From CAVSNH01 sp963729275 (GTDB lineage Bacteria > Actinomycetota > Acidimicrobiia > Acidimicrobiales > RAAP-2), in contig CAVSNH010000004.1 of the NCBI GenBank assembly GCA_963729275.1, forward strand, positions 310,001 to 374,000: DNA of 64,000 nucleotides, given 5' to 3'. The stretch's first letter is position 1. Each line of letters begins with the position of its first letter. This document shows positions 44,328 through 53,334 of the stretch, in pieces. Both the position numbers and the translations under genes were made by a program. Under the pieces are notes generated by a model. The model did not search any database, was not told the DNA's origin, and was given only the letters and a program-made list of their open reading frames with translations.

Positions 44328-45743
44328 GTGATCAAGTTGCGCAGACTCATGCGGCGGCACACACGATGGTCGGTGCTGCGCAATGCGGAATCATCCGGCA
44401 CCTCCGACCCTCCGCCCGGTCTTGTGACCGTCTCCGAGCAGGAACACCGACGTCATGCAGAGCCCGTCGCCGCTTCCGATGCGTTCGCCGACGTGGAGAC
44501 CGTCACCACGCTCGAACGGCTGGACGACAAGCTCAAGGAGGTCAGCGAGGCATCGAACGTCTCGGACGACAAGATGCGCGAGGTGTTCGGCGGATTTCGA
44601 ATGGCCCCGCTCACGGATCTCCCACACGACCCGTACAGTCGGGAATACGAGGACAAGCAATTCGAGCTGTACCGAGTGATATCGGGTCGTCACTCGTACG
44701 AGGTCGACCACGAGGTATCGAGCTTTCCCTTCGATCCCAATCGTCCGTTCCCCTACTACACCGAGAGCCCCGAAACGGTCGGACACCACTTGATGGCAGT
44801 GGGGATCATCATCCTGACCATGGACCTCGCCCCGGGATCGAGGGTCCTCGAGCTCGGAGCCGGCTGGGGCAACACCACTGAGGCACTGGCCCGCACGGGT
44901 TACGACGTCACCGCGGTCGACATCGATTCCAATTTCGTCGGCCTTCTCCGCGAGCGTGCGGCGAACTTGTCGCTCGACATCGACGTTCGTGAATGCGGAT
45001 ATCTGGAGATCGACCGGCTTGGCAAGATCTTCGACGCCGTACTGTTCTTCGAGTCGTTTCATCATTGTTCGGACCACCGAGCGCTGCTCGACAAGCTCCG
45101 CACCGTCTTGGCCCCGGAGGGCAGGGTCTTCTTCGCCGCAGAGCCGATCACCGACTCGTTTCCCATTCCATGGGGCTTGCGGACGGACGGCGAGGCACTC
45201 TGGGCAATCCGGGCCAACGGTTGGCTGGAGCTCGGATACCAGGAGTCGTATTTCGTGCGTACCTTGCAGCGACTGGGCTGGCTGGTGAAGAAGCACATCA
45301 ACACGGGTTCGCACCTTGGCGTCATTTTCGAAGCACGACGAGCGAACGGTCGGTACGCCATGTCCACATTCGATCTGCCGCCCGACGAAGACCGCACATG
45401 GGCAGGACCGGACCTGGCAAAGAGTTCCACGCATCGCCATACCACCTGCAGGAGTGAGATCACCCTCGAACGGGGCCGGGAGTACGAATCGGTGGTCCTC
45501 GAGGCCATCAATGCCTCCGTCCGGGACCTGCAGTTCTCCGTCCAGCACGGTCGGCATCGCGTCACCGGGGCCGTGGCCGCCGGCTCCGAGCTGATGGTTG
45601 GCGTGCCCTACGACCCCGAAGCGGCCCGGCTGGTCATCGAGTGCGAGACCTGGCGTCCGTCAGAGGTGCTCGGCACAGCAGACCACCGCGAGCTCGGCCT
45701 CGGCGTTCGATCGATCACCCTCCGCCCATCGACCCTCCGCTGA
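44328..45743 (+). CDS. SAM-dependent methyltransferase with C-terminal beta-rich domain
   Basis: A protein of 471 residues from GTG. The middle holds a class I methyltransferase: motif I VLELGAGWGNTTEAL, acidic VDIDSNFV, and FESFHHCSDHRALL. The last ~110 residues form a beta-rich region (ITLERGREYESVVLEA onward) of unknown function. The N-terminal ~140 residues are mainly helical. The neighbouring convergent glycosyltransferase makes a role in modifying a surface sugar likely. The pair is inserted between rplY and prs, which are near neighbours in Mycobacterium. Confidence 0.8.
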   Translation: MIKLRRLMRRHTRWSVLRNAESSGTSDPPPGLVTVSEQEHRRHAEPVAASDAFADVETVTTLERLDDKLKEVSEASNVSDDKMREVFGGFRMAPLTDLPHDPYSREYEDKQFELYRVISGRHSYEVDHEVSSFPFDPNRPFPYYTESPETVGHHLMAVGIIILTMDLAPGSRVLELGAGWGNTTEALARTGYDVTAVDIDSNFVGLLRERAANLSLDIDVRECGYLEIDRLGKIFDAVLFFESFHHCSDHRALLDKLRTVLAPEGRVFFAAEPITDSFPIPWGLRTDGEALWAIRANGWLELGYQESYFVRTLQRLGWLVKKHINTGSHLGVIFEARRANGRYAMSTFDLPPDEDRTWAGPDLAKSSTHRHTTCRSEITLERGREYESVVLEAINASVRDLQFSVQHGRHRVTGAVAAGSELMVGVPYDPEAARLVIECETWRPSEVLGTADHRELGLGVRSITLRPSTLR

Positions 45744-45873
45744 CCGGATCGCGAGTGGTGAGGCATCGGTGGCTCGCCACGGGCGTGCCGAGCCCCCTGC
45801 GAGAGCTTCCTGATCTCCAGACCCGGCGTCCCACCCTGCCGAGCATGCCCGCCTCAACCGCCGGTGCGGCCGC

Positions 45874-47097
45874 TCATGGCTCGATACGCACAAGGAGCTG
45901 GGATTCCCCGATGCGGCGATCGTCGGGCTCGACCCATTGCGCTCCTTCCTGGACGAGTGCGGGGCTCCACCGGTAGACGCCTGGCCGCCCAGGGGCATGC
46001 ACGAGGAGGCGAGTGCGAAGCAGGTCACCGGCTGGCACATCGCGGGGAAGCGGCGTCCGAGCCCCGTCCCACACGTCCGGCGCGCCGTCCTCGCCATGCC
46101 AGTGGTACGAAAGATTGATCGGGTACCGGCCGCCGTTGCTACACCAAGCCTCGGGTCCAAGGTTGGTGAGCTCGGCCACGAGGGCGGTCGTGCTGAGGGC
46201 CTTGACCGACGCGATCCCTGCTCACCGAGCGACACCGCAACCTTCGGTGCCGTGAGGGGCTCGTCCTGCGGTTGGTGCTCCGCTTGGCGACGAAGCTCGT
46301 CGATCTGGAACTCGAGTCGCCCCAACGTGTAGTCGCGACGCAACCGATCCATCGCTTCGTCCAAGCCGGACTCTGTGGAAAGCGCTCCCGACGTGCCGCT
46401 GAGGGTCGTCCGCATCCGGTCGATCCCCGCCTCGAAGGCGAAGAAGCGCTCGAAGGCCTTGTTTCCAGGCGGTTGCGTGTACTGGCTCGTCGTCACGTTC
46501 ACGTGATGAAACGTGAACCGTTGAGCGAGCCGCATGTAGAACTCCCAGTCGTCGAGGACGGACGAGAAATGGTCGTCGAAACCCCCGACCTCCGACCAGG
46601 CCTGGCGACGGATGCAGATGGAGCAGGCGATCGGAGCCTTCCGCATCATCATGAGCTCGCCATGGTCGAACGCCCATGACTGGTTGCCGATAATTCGCCT
46701 CTCTTCTCCCGCTAGGGAGCGACGGCGATGTCGGTGTCGGTGTAAAGGACCGACGCATCGGGACAGGACGTGATAGCTCCTTCGAGAACCCCGAGATGGT
46801 TCGGGTAGAAGAGGTCGTCGTCGTCGAGGATGCAGATCCACTGTCCGCTGGAAGCCTCGAAACCGGAGTTGATCGCCGCCGACTTGCCCACCGCGCTCTG
46901 TGCTCCACGAGCCGAATGGTGAAGTGTTGGGGATCGTCCCGTCGACGACATCGGAGAGAATGGCCCGCCGTCGTTCACGAGCACGACCTCGGAGCGACCC
47001 GACTCGAGGTCTGCCCGGCAACGCTGGCCAAGGCAGCCTCCAACTCCGTCGCCGGCCAGTTGTGCGCGTGAGGATCGAAAAGGTTGGGAGGGGTCAC
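45874..47097 (-). pseudogene. GT2 glycosyltransferase with three frame changes
   Basis: Frame 1 starts at GTG 47097, 13 nt after the prs stop, and reads NWPATELEAALASVAGQT. Frame 2 continues with EVVLVNDGGPF, CILDDDDLFYPNHLGVLEG and YTDTDIAVAP, then a stop at 46712. Frame 3 reads RRIIGNQSWAF and CIRRQAWSEVGGFDDHF. Frame 4 carries a C-terminal beta-rich domain (LTNLGPEAWCSNGGRYP) to the stop at 45874. All three changes are of the -1 type (a missing base), near 47010, 46715 and 46217. The restored protein would be a GT2 enzyme with the DDD metal motif plus a beta-sandwich domain, about 405 residues. Either the assembly has indels here or the gene is decaying. Confidence 0.75.
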
Positions 47098-47110
47098 GGA
47101 GCCCGGCGAC

Positions 47111-48082
47111 TCAGCTCAGGTTCTCACCGCCGAAGATCTCGGAGACCGACGTGTCCTCGAAGACGGCGTCGATGGCGTCGGAGATGAGCTTGGCCACCGA
47201 AAGGATCTCGAGCTTGTCGAACTGACGGTAGGCGGGCACGGGCAGGGTGTCGGTGACCACCACCCGGGTGATGGTCGAGTTCTTGAGCCGGTCGACGGCC
47301 GGATCTGAGAGCACCGGGTGGGTGGCCATGCACCACACCTCGGCCGCACCCCGTTCGGCCAGCAGGTCGGCCGCGGCCACCACCGTCCCGGCCGTGTCGA
47401 TCATGTCGTCGATGAGCACGCAGTGCCGCCCCTCGACGTCACCCACGACCGAAAGCGCCTCGACTTGATTGGCCTGACTGCGGAGACGGCTCTTGTGGAC
47501 AACGGCGAACCCGCCCTTCAGGTGCTGGCTGAAGCGCTCGGCTACCCGCACCCGACCGGCGTCGGGCGCCACCACCACCAGGTCGTCCGTGCAGTTGTGA
47601 CGCAGGTAGTCGACGAGGACCGGGGCGGCCGTCAGGTGGTCGAAGGGCACGTTGAAGAAGCCCTGGATCTGACCGGAGTGCAGGTCGACGCTCACCACCC
47701 GGTCGGCGCCGGCCACCGACAGCATGTCGGCCACCAGCTTGGCGGTGATCGGCTCGCGCCCCGTCGCCTTGCGGTCTTGGCGCGAGTAGCCGTAGTAGGG
47801 GCACACGGCGGTGATCCGCTTGGCCGATGCCCGCTTGGCCGCGTCGATCATGATCAGGTGCTCCATCAGCGAGTTGTTCACCGGGTCACAGTGGGTCTGG
47901 ATGATGAACACGTCACTGCCGCGGATCGACGAGTCGTACCGGCAGTGGATCTCGCCGTTGGCGAATTCGCGCAGGTTGGCCTCGCCCAGCTTCACGCCGA
48001 GCTGGTCGGCGATGGCCTGAGCCAGGTCGGGATGGGATCGCCCGGACACGAGCTCCAGGCGCCGCCGAGGGATGAACTCCAT
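47111..48082 (-). CDS. prs: Ribose-phosphate pyrophosphokinase
   Basis: About 323 residues from ATG 48082, 10 nt after the glmU stop; a much longer open frame runs antisense across glmU and is not used. It makes PRPP from ribose 5-phosphate and ATP. Visible family motifs: FANGEIHCRY, CPYYGYSRQDRK, VDLHSGQIQGFF, the PRPP loop VLIDDMIDTAGT, and a C-terminal IFGGENLS. All landmarks are intact. Confidence 0.97.
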   Translation of the reverse strand: MEFIPRRRLELVSGRSHPDLAQAIADQLGVKLGEANLREFANGEIHCRYDSSIRGSDVFIIQTHCDPVNNSLMEHLIMIDAAKRASAKRITAVCPYYGYSRQDRKATGREPITAKLVADMLSVAGADRVVSVDLHSGQIQGFFNVPFDHLTAAPVLVDYLRHNCTDDLVVVAPDAGRVRVAERFSQHLKGGFAVVHKSRLRSQANQVEALSVVGDVEGRHCVLIDDMIDTAGTVVAAADLLAERGAAEVWCMATHPVLSDPAVDRLKNSTITRVVVTDTLPVPAYRQFDKLEILSVAKLISDAIDAVFEDTSVSEIFGGENLS

Positions 48083-48092
48083 GGACACGAGG

Positions 48093-49316
48093 CTACAGTG
48101 CTCCGCTCGCCGGTTCCGAGGGCCACTCGGGGGGCGCCACGACGGCGCCGGGCGGGACCTCGCTCCCCTCGGCCAGCACACAGAACGGCCCCACCCGGGC
48201 ATCGGCGCCGATGTGCGAGCGGCGACAGACGCTGGACTCGACCACCGCGCCTTCCCCCACGGACGTCTCCACCAGCCGGGAGTTCGGCCCGATCTCGGCG
48301 TGCGCGCCGATCCGACAGCGACCCTGCAGGACGACCCCGGGCAAGAGCACGACGTCACCCTCGAGCTGGACATCGACGTCGATATAGGTGGTCTGGGGGT
48401 CCCACATGGTCACGCCGCTACGCATCCACCGCTCGTTGATGCGGTCGCGCAACTCGGCCTCGGCCACGGCCAGCTGGGCTCGGTCGTTGACCCCGGCCAC
48501 CTCCATGGTGTCCTCCACGATCAACGTGGTCACCCGGTGGCCGGCTTCGTACAGCACCTCGATGACGTCCGTGAGGTAGTACTCCCCCTGGATGTTGGCC
48601 GGGCTCAGTCGCCGGAGGGAGGGCGCGAGCACACTGCGCCGGAAGCAGTAGATCGAGGTGTTGATCTCGTCGACGGCGCGCTCCTCGTCGGTGGCGTCGA
48701 TGTGCTCAACCACCCGGGCCACGGCATCGTCCCGTCCTCGCACCACCCGTCCGTAACCCGACGGATCGCCCAGGACGGCGGTGAGCAGCGTGGCGGCGGC
48801 ATCCGACGACCGGTGCTCGTGGACCAGCTCGGCCAGTGTGGTCGCCCGCAGAAGGGGGGTATCGCCGGGAAGGACGACCACGTCGGCGTCGTCGTCGTCA
48901 TCGGTCGGCAGGCCGGTGAGAGCAACGGCCATGGCGTCACCGGTGCCGCGCTGCTCCGGCTGCTCGACGAACTCGATGGACATGCCGGGCGGCGCGTGCT
49001 CGATGAGCGTCTTCGTCACCCAGTCCGCTCGGTGGCCGACGACGACCACCACCCGTGAGACGGAGAGCTGGGCCAGTGCGTCCAGCACGTGGAGCACCAT
49101 CGGGCGACCACACAGTCGGTGCAGGGGCTTGGGGCGCGCCGAGCGCATCCGCGTCCCCTCGCCGGCCGCCAGCACTACCGCCGAGAGCGGGCGTGGACGC
49201 TCGCGCCCACCACTGGGACGGCGACGTGTCGCGCTCACGGATTGGCGGCGGGCCCCGGCCCGCTCGTCGTCGCCCGCGCCCTCGCCCGCGCCCTCGGGAT
49301 CGATGCGGATCACCAC
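48093..49316 (-). CDS. glmU: GlmU-type UDP-GlcNAc pyrophosphorylase lacking its acetyltransferase core
   Basis: About 407 residues from GTG 49316; a GTG at 49238 is a shorter alternative. The uridyltransferase domain is intact: AVVLAAGEGTRMRS, GHRADWV, EQRGTGDAMAVAL, VLPGDTPLL, GYGRVVRG, EINTSIYCF and GEYYLTDVI. The left-handed beta-helix starts normally (TMWDPQTTYIDVDV), but after IGADARVGPFCVLAEGS it jumps to a short Pro-rich end. About 90 residues are missing relative to typical GlmU, including the Arg of the usual LRPG turn and the Lys, His, Tyr and Asn residues of the acetyltransferase site. The protein can probably make UDP-GlcNAc only from pre-acetylated GlcNAc-1-P. It is coupled to prs. 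Confidence 0.9.
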   Translation of the reverse strand: MVIRIDPEGAGEGAGDDERAGARRQSVSATRRRPSGGRERPRPLSAVVLAAGEGTRMRSARPKPLHRLCGRPMVLHVLDALAQLSVSRVVVVVGHRADWVTKTLIEHAPPGMSIEFVEQPEQRGTGDAMAVALTGLPTDDDDDADVVVLPGDTPLLRATTLAELVHEHRSSDAAATLLTAVLGDPSGYGRVVRGRDDAVARVVEHIDATDEERAVDEINTSIYCFRRSVLAPSLRRLSPANIQGEYYLTDVIEVLYEAGHRVTTLIVEDTMEVAGVNDRAQLAVAEAELRDRINERWMRSGVTMWDPQTTYIDVDVQLEGDVVLLPGVVLQGRCRIGAHAEIGPNSRLVETSVGEGAVVESSVCRRSHIGADARVGPFCVLAEGSEVPPGAVVAPPEWPSEPASGAL

Positions 49317-49574
49317 GACGCGCCACCCGGGGTCGGGCTGGTCGGGGCGTCGCCTGGGCGCGGCCCGGGCCTGCCCGACGATGTCGTCGGTGGACGGGAT
49401 CCCACGGAGCCATCGAGCCGGTTTCGGCCCAGACGATCCGGTCGACCGAGCTGCCGGCTGGTCACTTCGTCACGCAACGCAGAAGCATGGACCTATTCTT
49501 CCCACGTCGGGAAGCGCGGTGCGACCCGGCCGCGGCCGATTCCCGCTCTCTTCCGCGGGTCGGTGCCCAAAGCC

Positions 49575-51174
49575 ATGCCCACCCTCGCCACTGCCGTCGA
49601 CCCGGCTTCCGACAGCTTCCGGGCCAACCAGGAAGCCCTGGCCACGGCAGTCGAGGCCGTGGCCCAGCAGCTGGCCGTGGCTCGGGCCGGCGGCGGTGAG
49701 CGGTATGTGGAGCGGCATCACCAGCGGGGCAAGCTGCTGGCTCGCGAGCGCATCGAGCTCCTGGTCGACCGGGACACCGCCTTTTTGGAGCTCGCCCCGC
49801 TGGCGGCCTGGGGAACCGAGTACGCGGTGGGCGCCTCCTCGGTGGTCGGCATCGGCGTGGTCTCGGGGGTCGAGTGCCTGGTCTCCGCCCACGACCCCAC
49901 CGTCCGGGGTGGGGCCATGAACCCCTACAGCTTCCGCAAAGGGGCCCGGGCCTCGGACATCGCCCTTCAGAACCGGCTGCCGGTGATCAACCTGGTGGAG
50001 TCGGGAGGGGCTGACCTGCCGGCCCAGGCCGAGCTGTTCATCCCTGGCGGGCGGGCGTTCCGGGACCTGACCCGGCTGTCGGCGGCGGCCATCCCCACGG
50101 TGGCCATCGTGTTCGGCAACTCCACCGCCGGCGGGGCCTATGTGCCCGGCATGAGCGACTACATCGTCATGATCGAACAGCGCTCCAAGGTGTTCCTCGG
50201 TGGCCCTCCACTGGTGAAGATGGCCACCGGCGAGGAGTCGACTGACGAAGAGCTGGGCGGTGCCTCGATGCATGCACGGACATCGGGCCTGGCCGACTAC
50301 CTGGCCGCCGACGAGGTGGACGCCATCCGAATGGGGCGCGACATCGTGCGCAACCTGCACTGGCGCAAGCTCGGCCCGGGGCCCACCCGACCGCCCGACG
50401 AACCGGTGTACGACCCGGCCGAGCTCCTCGGCATCGCCTCGGCCGACCCCCGCGTTCCCTTCGATTCCGCGGGAGGTGCTGGCCCGGGTCGTGGACGGCT
50501 CGCGCTTCGACGAGTTCAAGCCCCTGTACGGCACCAGCCTGGTCACCGGGTGGGCCTCCATTCACGGCTACCCGATCGGTGTTCTGGCCAACCACCGTGG
50601 CGTCCTGTTTTCGGAGGAGGCCCAGAAGGCCACCCAGTTCATCCAGCTGGCCAACCAGATCGACGTCCCCCTCCTCTTCCTGCAGAACACGACGGGTTAC
50701 ATGGTGGGCAAGGATTACGAGCAGGCCGGGATCATCAAGCACGGGGCACTGATGATCAATGCCGTGACCAACTCCTCGGTCCCGCACCTCACCGTCAACA
50801 TCGGCGCCTCGTATGGGGCCGGCAACTACGGCATGTGCGGTCGAGCCTATGAACCGCGATTCCTCTTCTCGTGGCCCAACGCCCGCTCCGCGGTCATGGG
50901 ACCGGCGCAGCTGGCCGGCGTGCTCTCCATCGTCGCCCGGCAATCGGCCGAGGCCCGGGGCATCCCCTTCGACGAGGAAGCCGACGCGGTCATGCGGGCC
51001 GAAGTCGAAGCCCAGATCGAATCCGAGTCCGAGGCGCTCTTTCTCACTGCCCGGCTCTACGACGACGGAATCATCGACCCGCGCGACACGCGGACCGTGC
51101 TCGGCATGTGCCTGTCGGTGATCGACAACCAACCGATCTCCGGCACCCGCGGCTACGGCGTCTTCCGGATGTGA
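49575..51174 (+). pseudogene. Acyl-CoA carboxylase beta subunit, AccD2-like, one frame change
   Basis: The frame starting at ATG 49575 encodes the N-terminal carboxyltransferase half: RGKLLARERIELLVDRD, LVESGGADLPAQ, and GNSTAGGAYVPGMSDY. It runs into nonsense after DPRVPFD near 50460, while the rest (PREVLARVVDGSRFDEF, GVLANHRGVLFSEEA, TGYMVGKDYEQAGIIKHG) continues in the +1 frame to the stop at 51174. Removing one base at about 50465 restores a protein of ~530 residues. The sequence is of the methylcrotonyl/propionyl-CoA carboxylase beta group, which transfers CO2 from carboxybiotin to an acyl-CoA. The start of the next gene is 7 bp downstream. Confidence 0.8.
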
Positions 51175-51181
51175 GGCCGAC

Positions 51182-53329
51182 ATGAAGCCGCCTCGCCCGT
51201 CCCGACGGATCACCACCCTCCTCGTGGCCAACCGCGGTGAGATCGCCACCCGGATCATGCGCACGGCTCGGGGCATGGGGCTGGCCACGGTGGCCGTCCA
51301 TTCCGACCCCGACGCCCACAGCCCGCACGTGACGGCCGCCGACCTCGCCGTCCGGCTGCCCGGAACGGCTGCTGCCGACACCTACCTCGATGTGGCCCGC
51401 ATCCTCGACGCCGCCGTCCGGGCCGGGGCCGACGCCGTCCATCCCGGCTACGGGTTCCTGTCCGAGTCGGGCGCCTTCGCCCGGGCCGTCCTCGACGCCG
51501 GACTGGTCTGGGTGGGGCCGCCCCCCGAGGCCATGGACGCCATGGCGTCGAAGATCGGGGCCAAGGAGCTCATGGGCCGGGCCGGCGTGCCCACTCTCCC
51601 CTCCGTCACCATCGACGACGGGGGCGGCCTCCCCGACGAGGCGACGTTGGACGAGCTCGGGTGGCCCCTCTTGGTCAAGGCATCGGCGGGCGGAGGCGGC
51701 CGAGGCATGCGGGTGGTCCCCGACCGCGCCGCGCTGGCCGATGCCGTCACGAGCGCTGGGCGGGAGGCGGTCGCCGCTTTCGGCGACGGGACGCTCTTCC
51801 TCGAGCGATTGGTGCGCTCTCCCCGCCACATCGAAGTCCAGGTGATGGCCGACGAGTACGACACCGTGGTGGCCCTCTTCGAGCGCGAGTGCAGCATCCA
51901 ACGCCGTCACCAGAAGATCATCGAGGAAGCCCCGTCCCCGGCGGTCGACGCGGCCCTGCGGGCGGACCTGTCGGAGCGGGCCGTCACCGCGGCCCGGGCC
52001 GTCGGCTACGTCAACGCCGGCACCGTCGAGTTCGTGCTCGACGGGGGCGACGAGGCGGCGGGCGGCGGTCGTGCCTTCTTCCTCGAGATGAACACCCGCC
52101 TCCAGGTCGAACATCCGGTCACGGAGGCGGTGTCCGGGTTGGACCTCGTGCGCCTGCAGTTGCTGGTGGCGCAGGGGTTGCCTCTGCCCGACGAAGTACA
52201 CCGAGCCGCAGCGGCCGGGCCGCAGGGGCACGCCATCGAAGCACGGGTCTACGCCGAGGACCCGGCCCGGCAGTGGCTCCCGCAGACGGGCACCCTCTGC
52301 CGGTTCGAGATCGAAACGACGGAGCCGGGTCTACGCGTGGACAGCGGCGTCGGAACGGGATCGGTCGTGAGCCCGTATTACGACTCCATGCTGGCCAAGG
52401 TCATCGCCCACGCCCCCACCCGGGGCGAGGCCGCCCGACGTCTCGCCGCCCGCCTGGCCGGCGCTCGCATCCACGGCGTCATCACCAACCGTGACCTCCT
52501 GGTCAGGGTGTTGCGCAACGCCGACTTCGGTGGCGGTGTGACCGACACCGGCTTCCTCGAGCGGATCGGCCTCGACGGCCCAGACGGCCTGGCCGCGCCG
52601 CTCGCCGACGACGCGGCGGTGGATCGCCAGGCGGTGGCGGCGGCCTTGGCCGGGCAGGCCCGGCGCCGATCCCGTGCCCGTGTCCAGGCCACCATCCCGG
52701 CCGGTTTCCGCAACAACCGGTCCGGGCTGCAGGAGGTCACCTTCGACGGAAACTCCCGGTCGGTGACCGTGGGCTACGGCTGGCCGGAACCCGGCGTCGA
52801 GCGACCACGGCAGCTCGCCCTCGAAGTGGACGGCAAGGAATTCCCGGTCGACGACATCCGTGTCGGCCCCGACTCGGTCACCCTGACCATCGACCGGGTC
52901 AGCCGCACCTACTGGGTCGACATCTACGACGCGGACGTCGAAGGCTCCGACGGCTTCGGAGAGACGTTCTTCGTCGATGGCCCGGACGGCAGCACCAGCT
53001 TGCGACCGCGACCTCGCTTCCCACGACCGGACGAGATGCGGGCCGAGGGCTCTGCCCTCGCCCCCATGCCCGGTGGCGTGGTGCGGGTGGCGGTGACCGC
53101 CGGTGAGCGGGTGGAGGCGGGGGCTCTCCTCGTCGTGCTCGAAGCCATGAAGATGGAACATGCCGTGCACGCCCCGGTTTCGGGGACGGTCACCGAGGTC
53201 GATGTTCAGGTCGGCGATCAGGTGGAGTCGGGTCAGTGCCTGGTGATGGTGCAACCGGACTCCGCCGACCAGTCGGAGGAGGGAACCGGCGAACCTGGCC
53301 AACCCGCCGGCCCGGCCGACGGGACCTGA
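51182..53329 (+). CDS. Acyl-CoA carboxylase alpha subunit (biotin carboxylase + biotin carrier)
   Basis: A protein of 715 residues. The biotin carboxylase domain has LLVANRGEIATRI, HPGYGFLSESGAFA, LVKASAGGGGRGM, and EMNTRLQVEHPVTEAV. The middle ~180 residues form the BT-like interaction region. The C-terminal carrier domain has the biotin attachment motif EAMKMEH. It works with the beta subunit to carboxylate a short or branched acyl-CoA. The order beta, alpha, AtuA-like, acyl-CoA dehydrogenase resembles accD2-accA2-fadE13-Rv0976c. The substrate is not known. Confidence 0.95.
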   Translation: MKPPRPSRRITTLLVANRGEIATRIMRTARGMGLATVAVHSDPDAHSPHVTAADLAVRLPGTAAADTYLDVARILDAAVRAGADAVHPGYGFLSESGAFARAVLDAGLVWVGPPPEAMDAMASKIGAKELMGRAGVPTLPSVTIDDGGGLPDEATLDELGWPLLVKASAGGGGRGMRVVPDRAALADAVTSAGREAVAAFGDGTLFLERLVRSPRHIEVQVMADEYDTVVALFERECSIQRRHQKIIEEAPSPAVDAALRADLSERAVTAARAVGYVNAGTVEFVLDGGDEAAGGGRAFFLEMNTRLQVEHPVTEAVSGLDLVRLQLLVAQGLPLPDEVHRAAAAGPQGHAIEARVYAEDPARQWLPQTGTLCRFEIETTEPGLRVDSGVGTGSVVSPYYDSMLAKVIAHAPTRGEAARRLAARLAGARIHGVITNRDLLVRVLRNADFGGGVTDTGFLERIGLDGPDGLAAPLADDAAVDRQAVAAALAGQARRRSRARVQATIPAGFRNNRSGLQEVTFDGNSRSVTVGYGWPEPGVERPRQLALEVDGKEFPVDDIRVGPDSVTLTIDRVSRTYWVDIYDADVEGSDGFGETFFVDGPDGSTSLRPRPRFPRPDEMRAEGSALAPMPGGVVRVAVTAGERVEAGALLVVLEAMKMEHAVHAPVSGTVTEVDVQVGDQVESGQCLVMVQPDSADQSEEGTGEPGQPAGPADGT

Positions 53330-53334
53330 CGGCT

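Noticed and set aside
47111..48373. Longer prs start at 48373
   Set aside because: It would run through the 3' part of glmU, and family alignment begins at the ATG at 48082.
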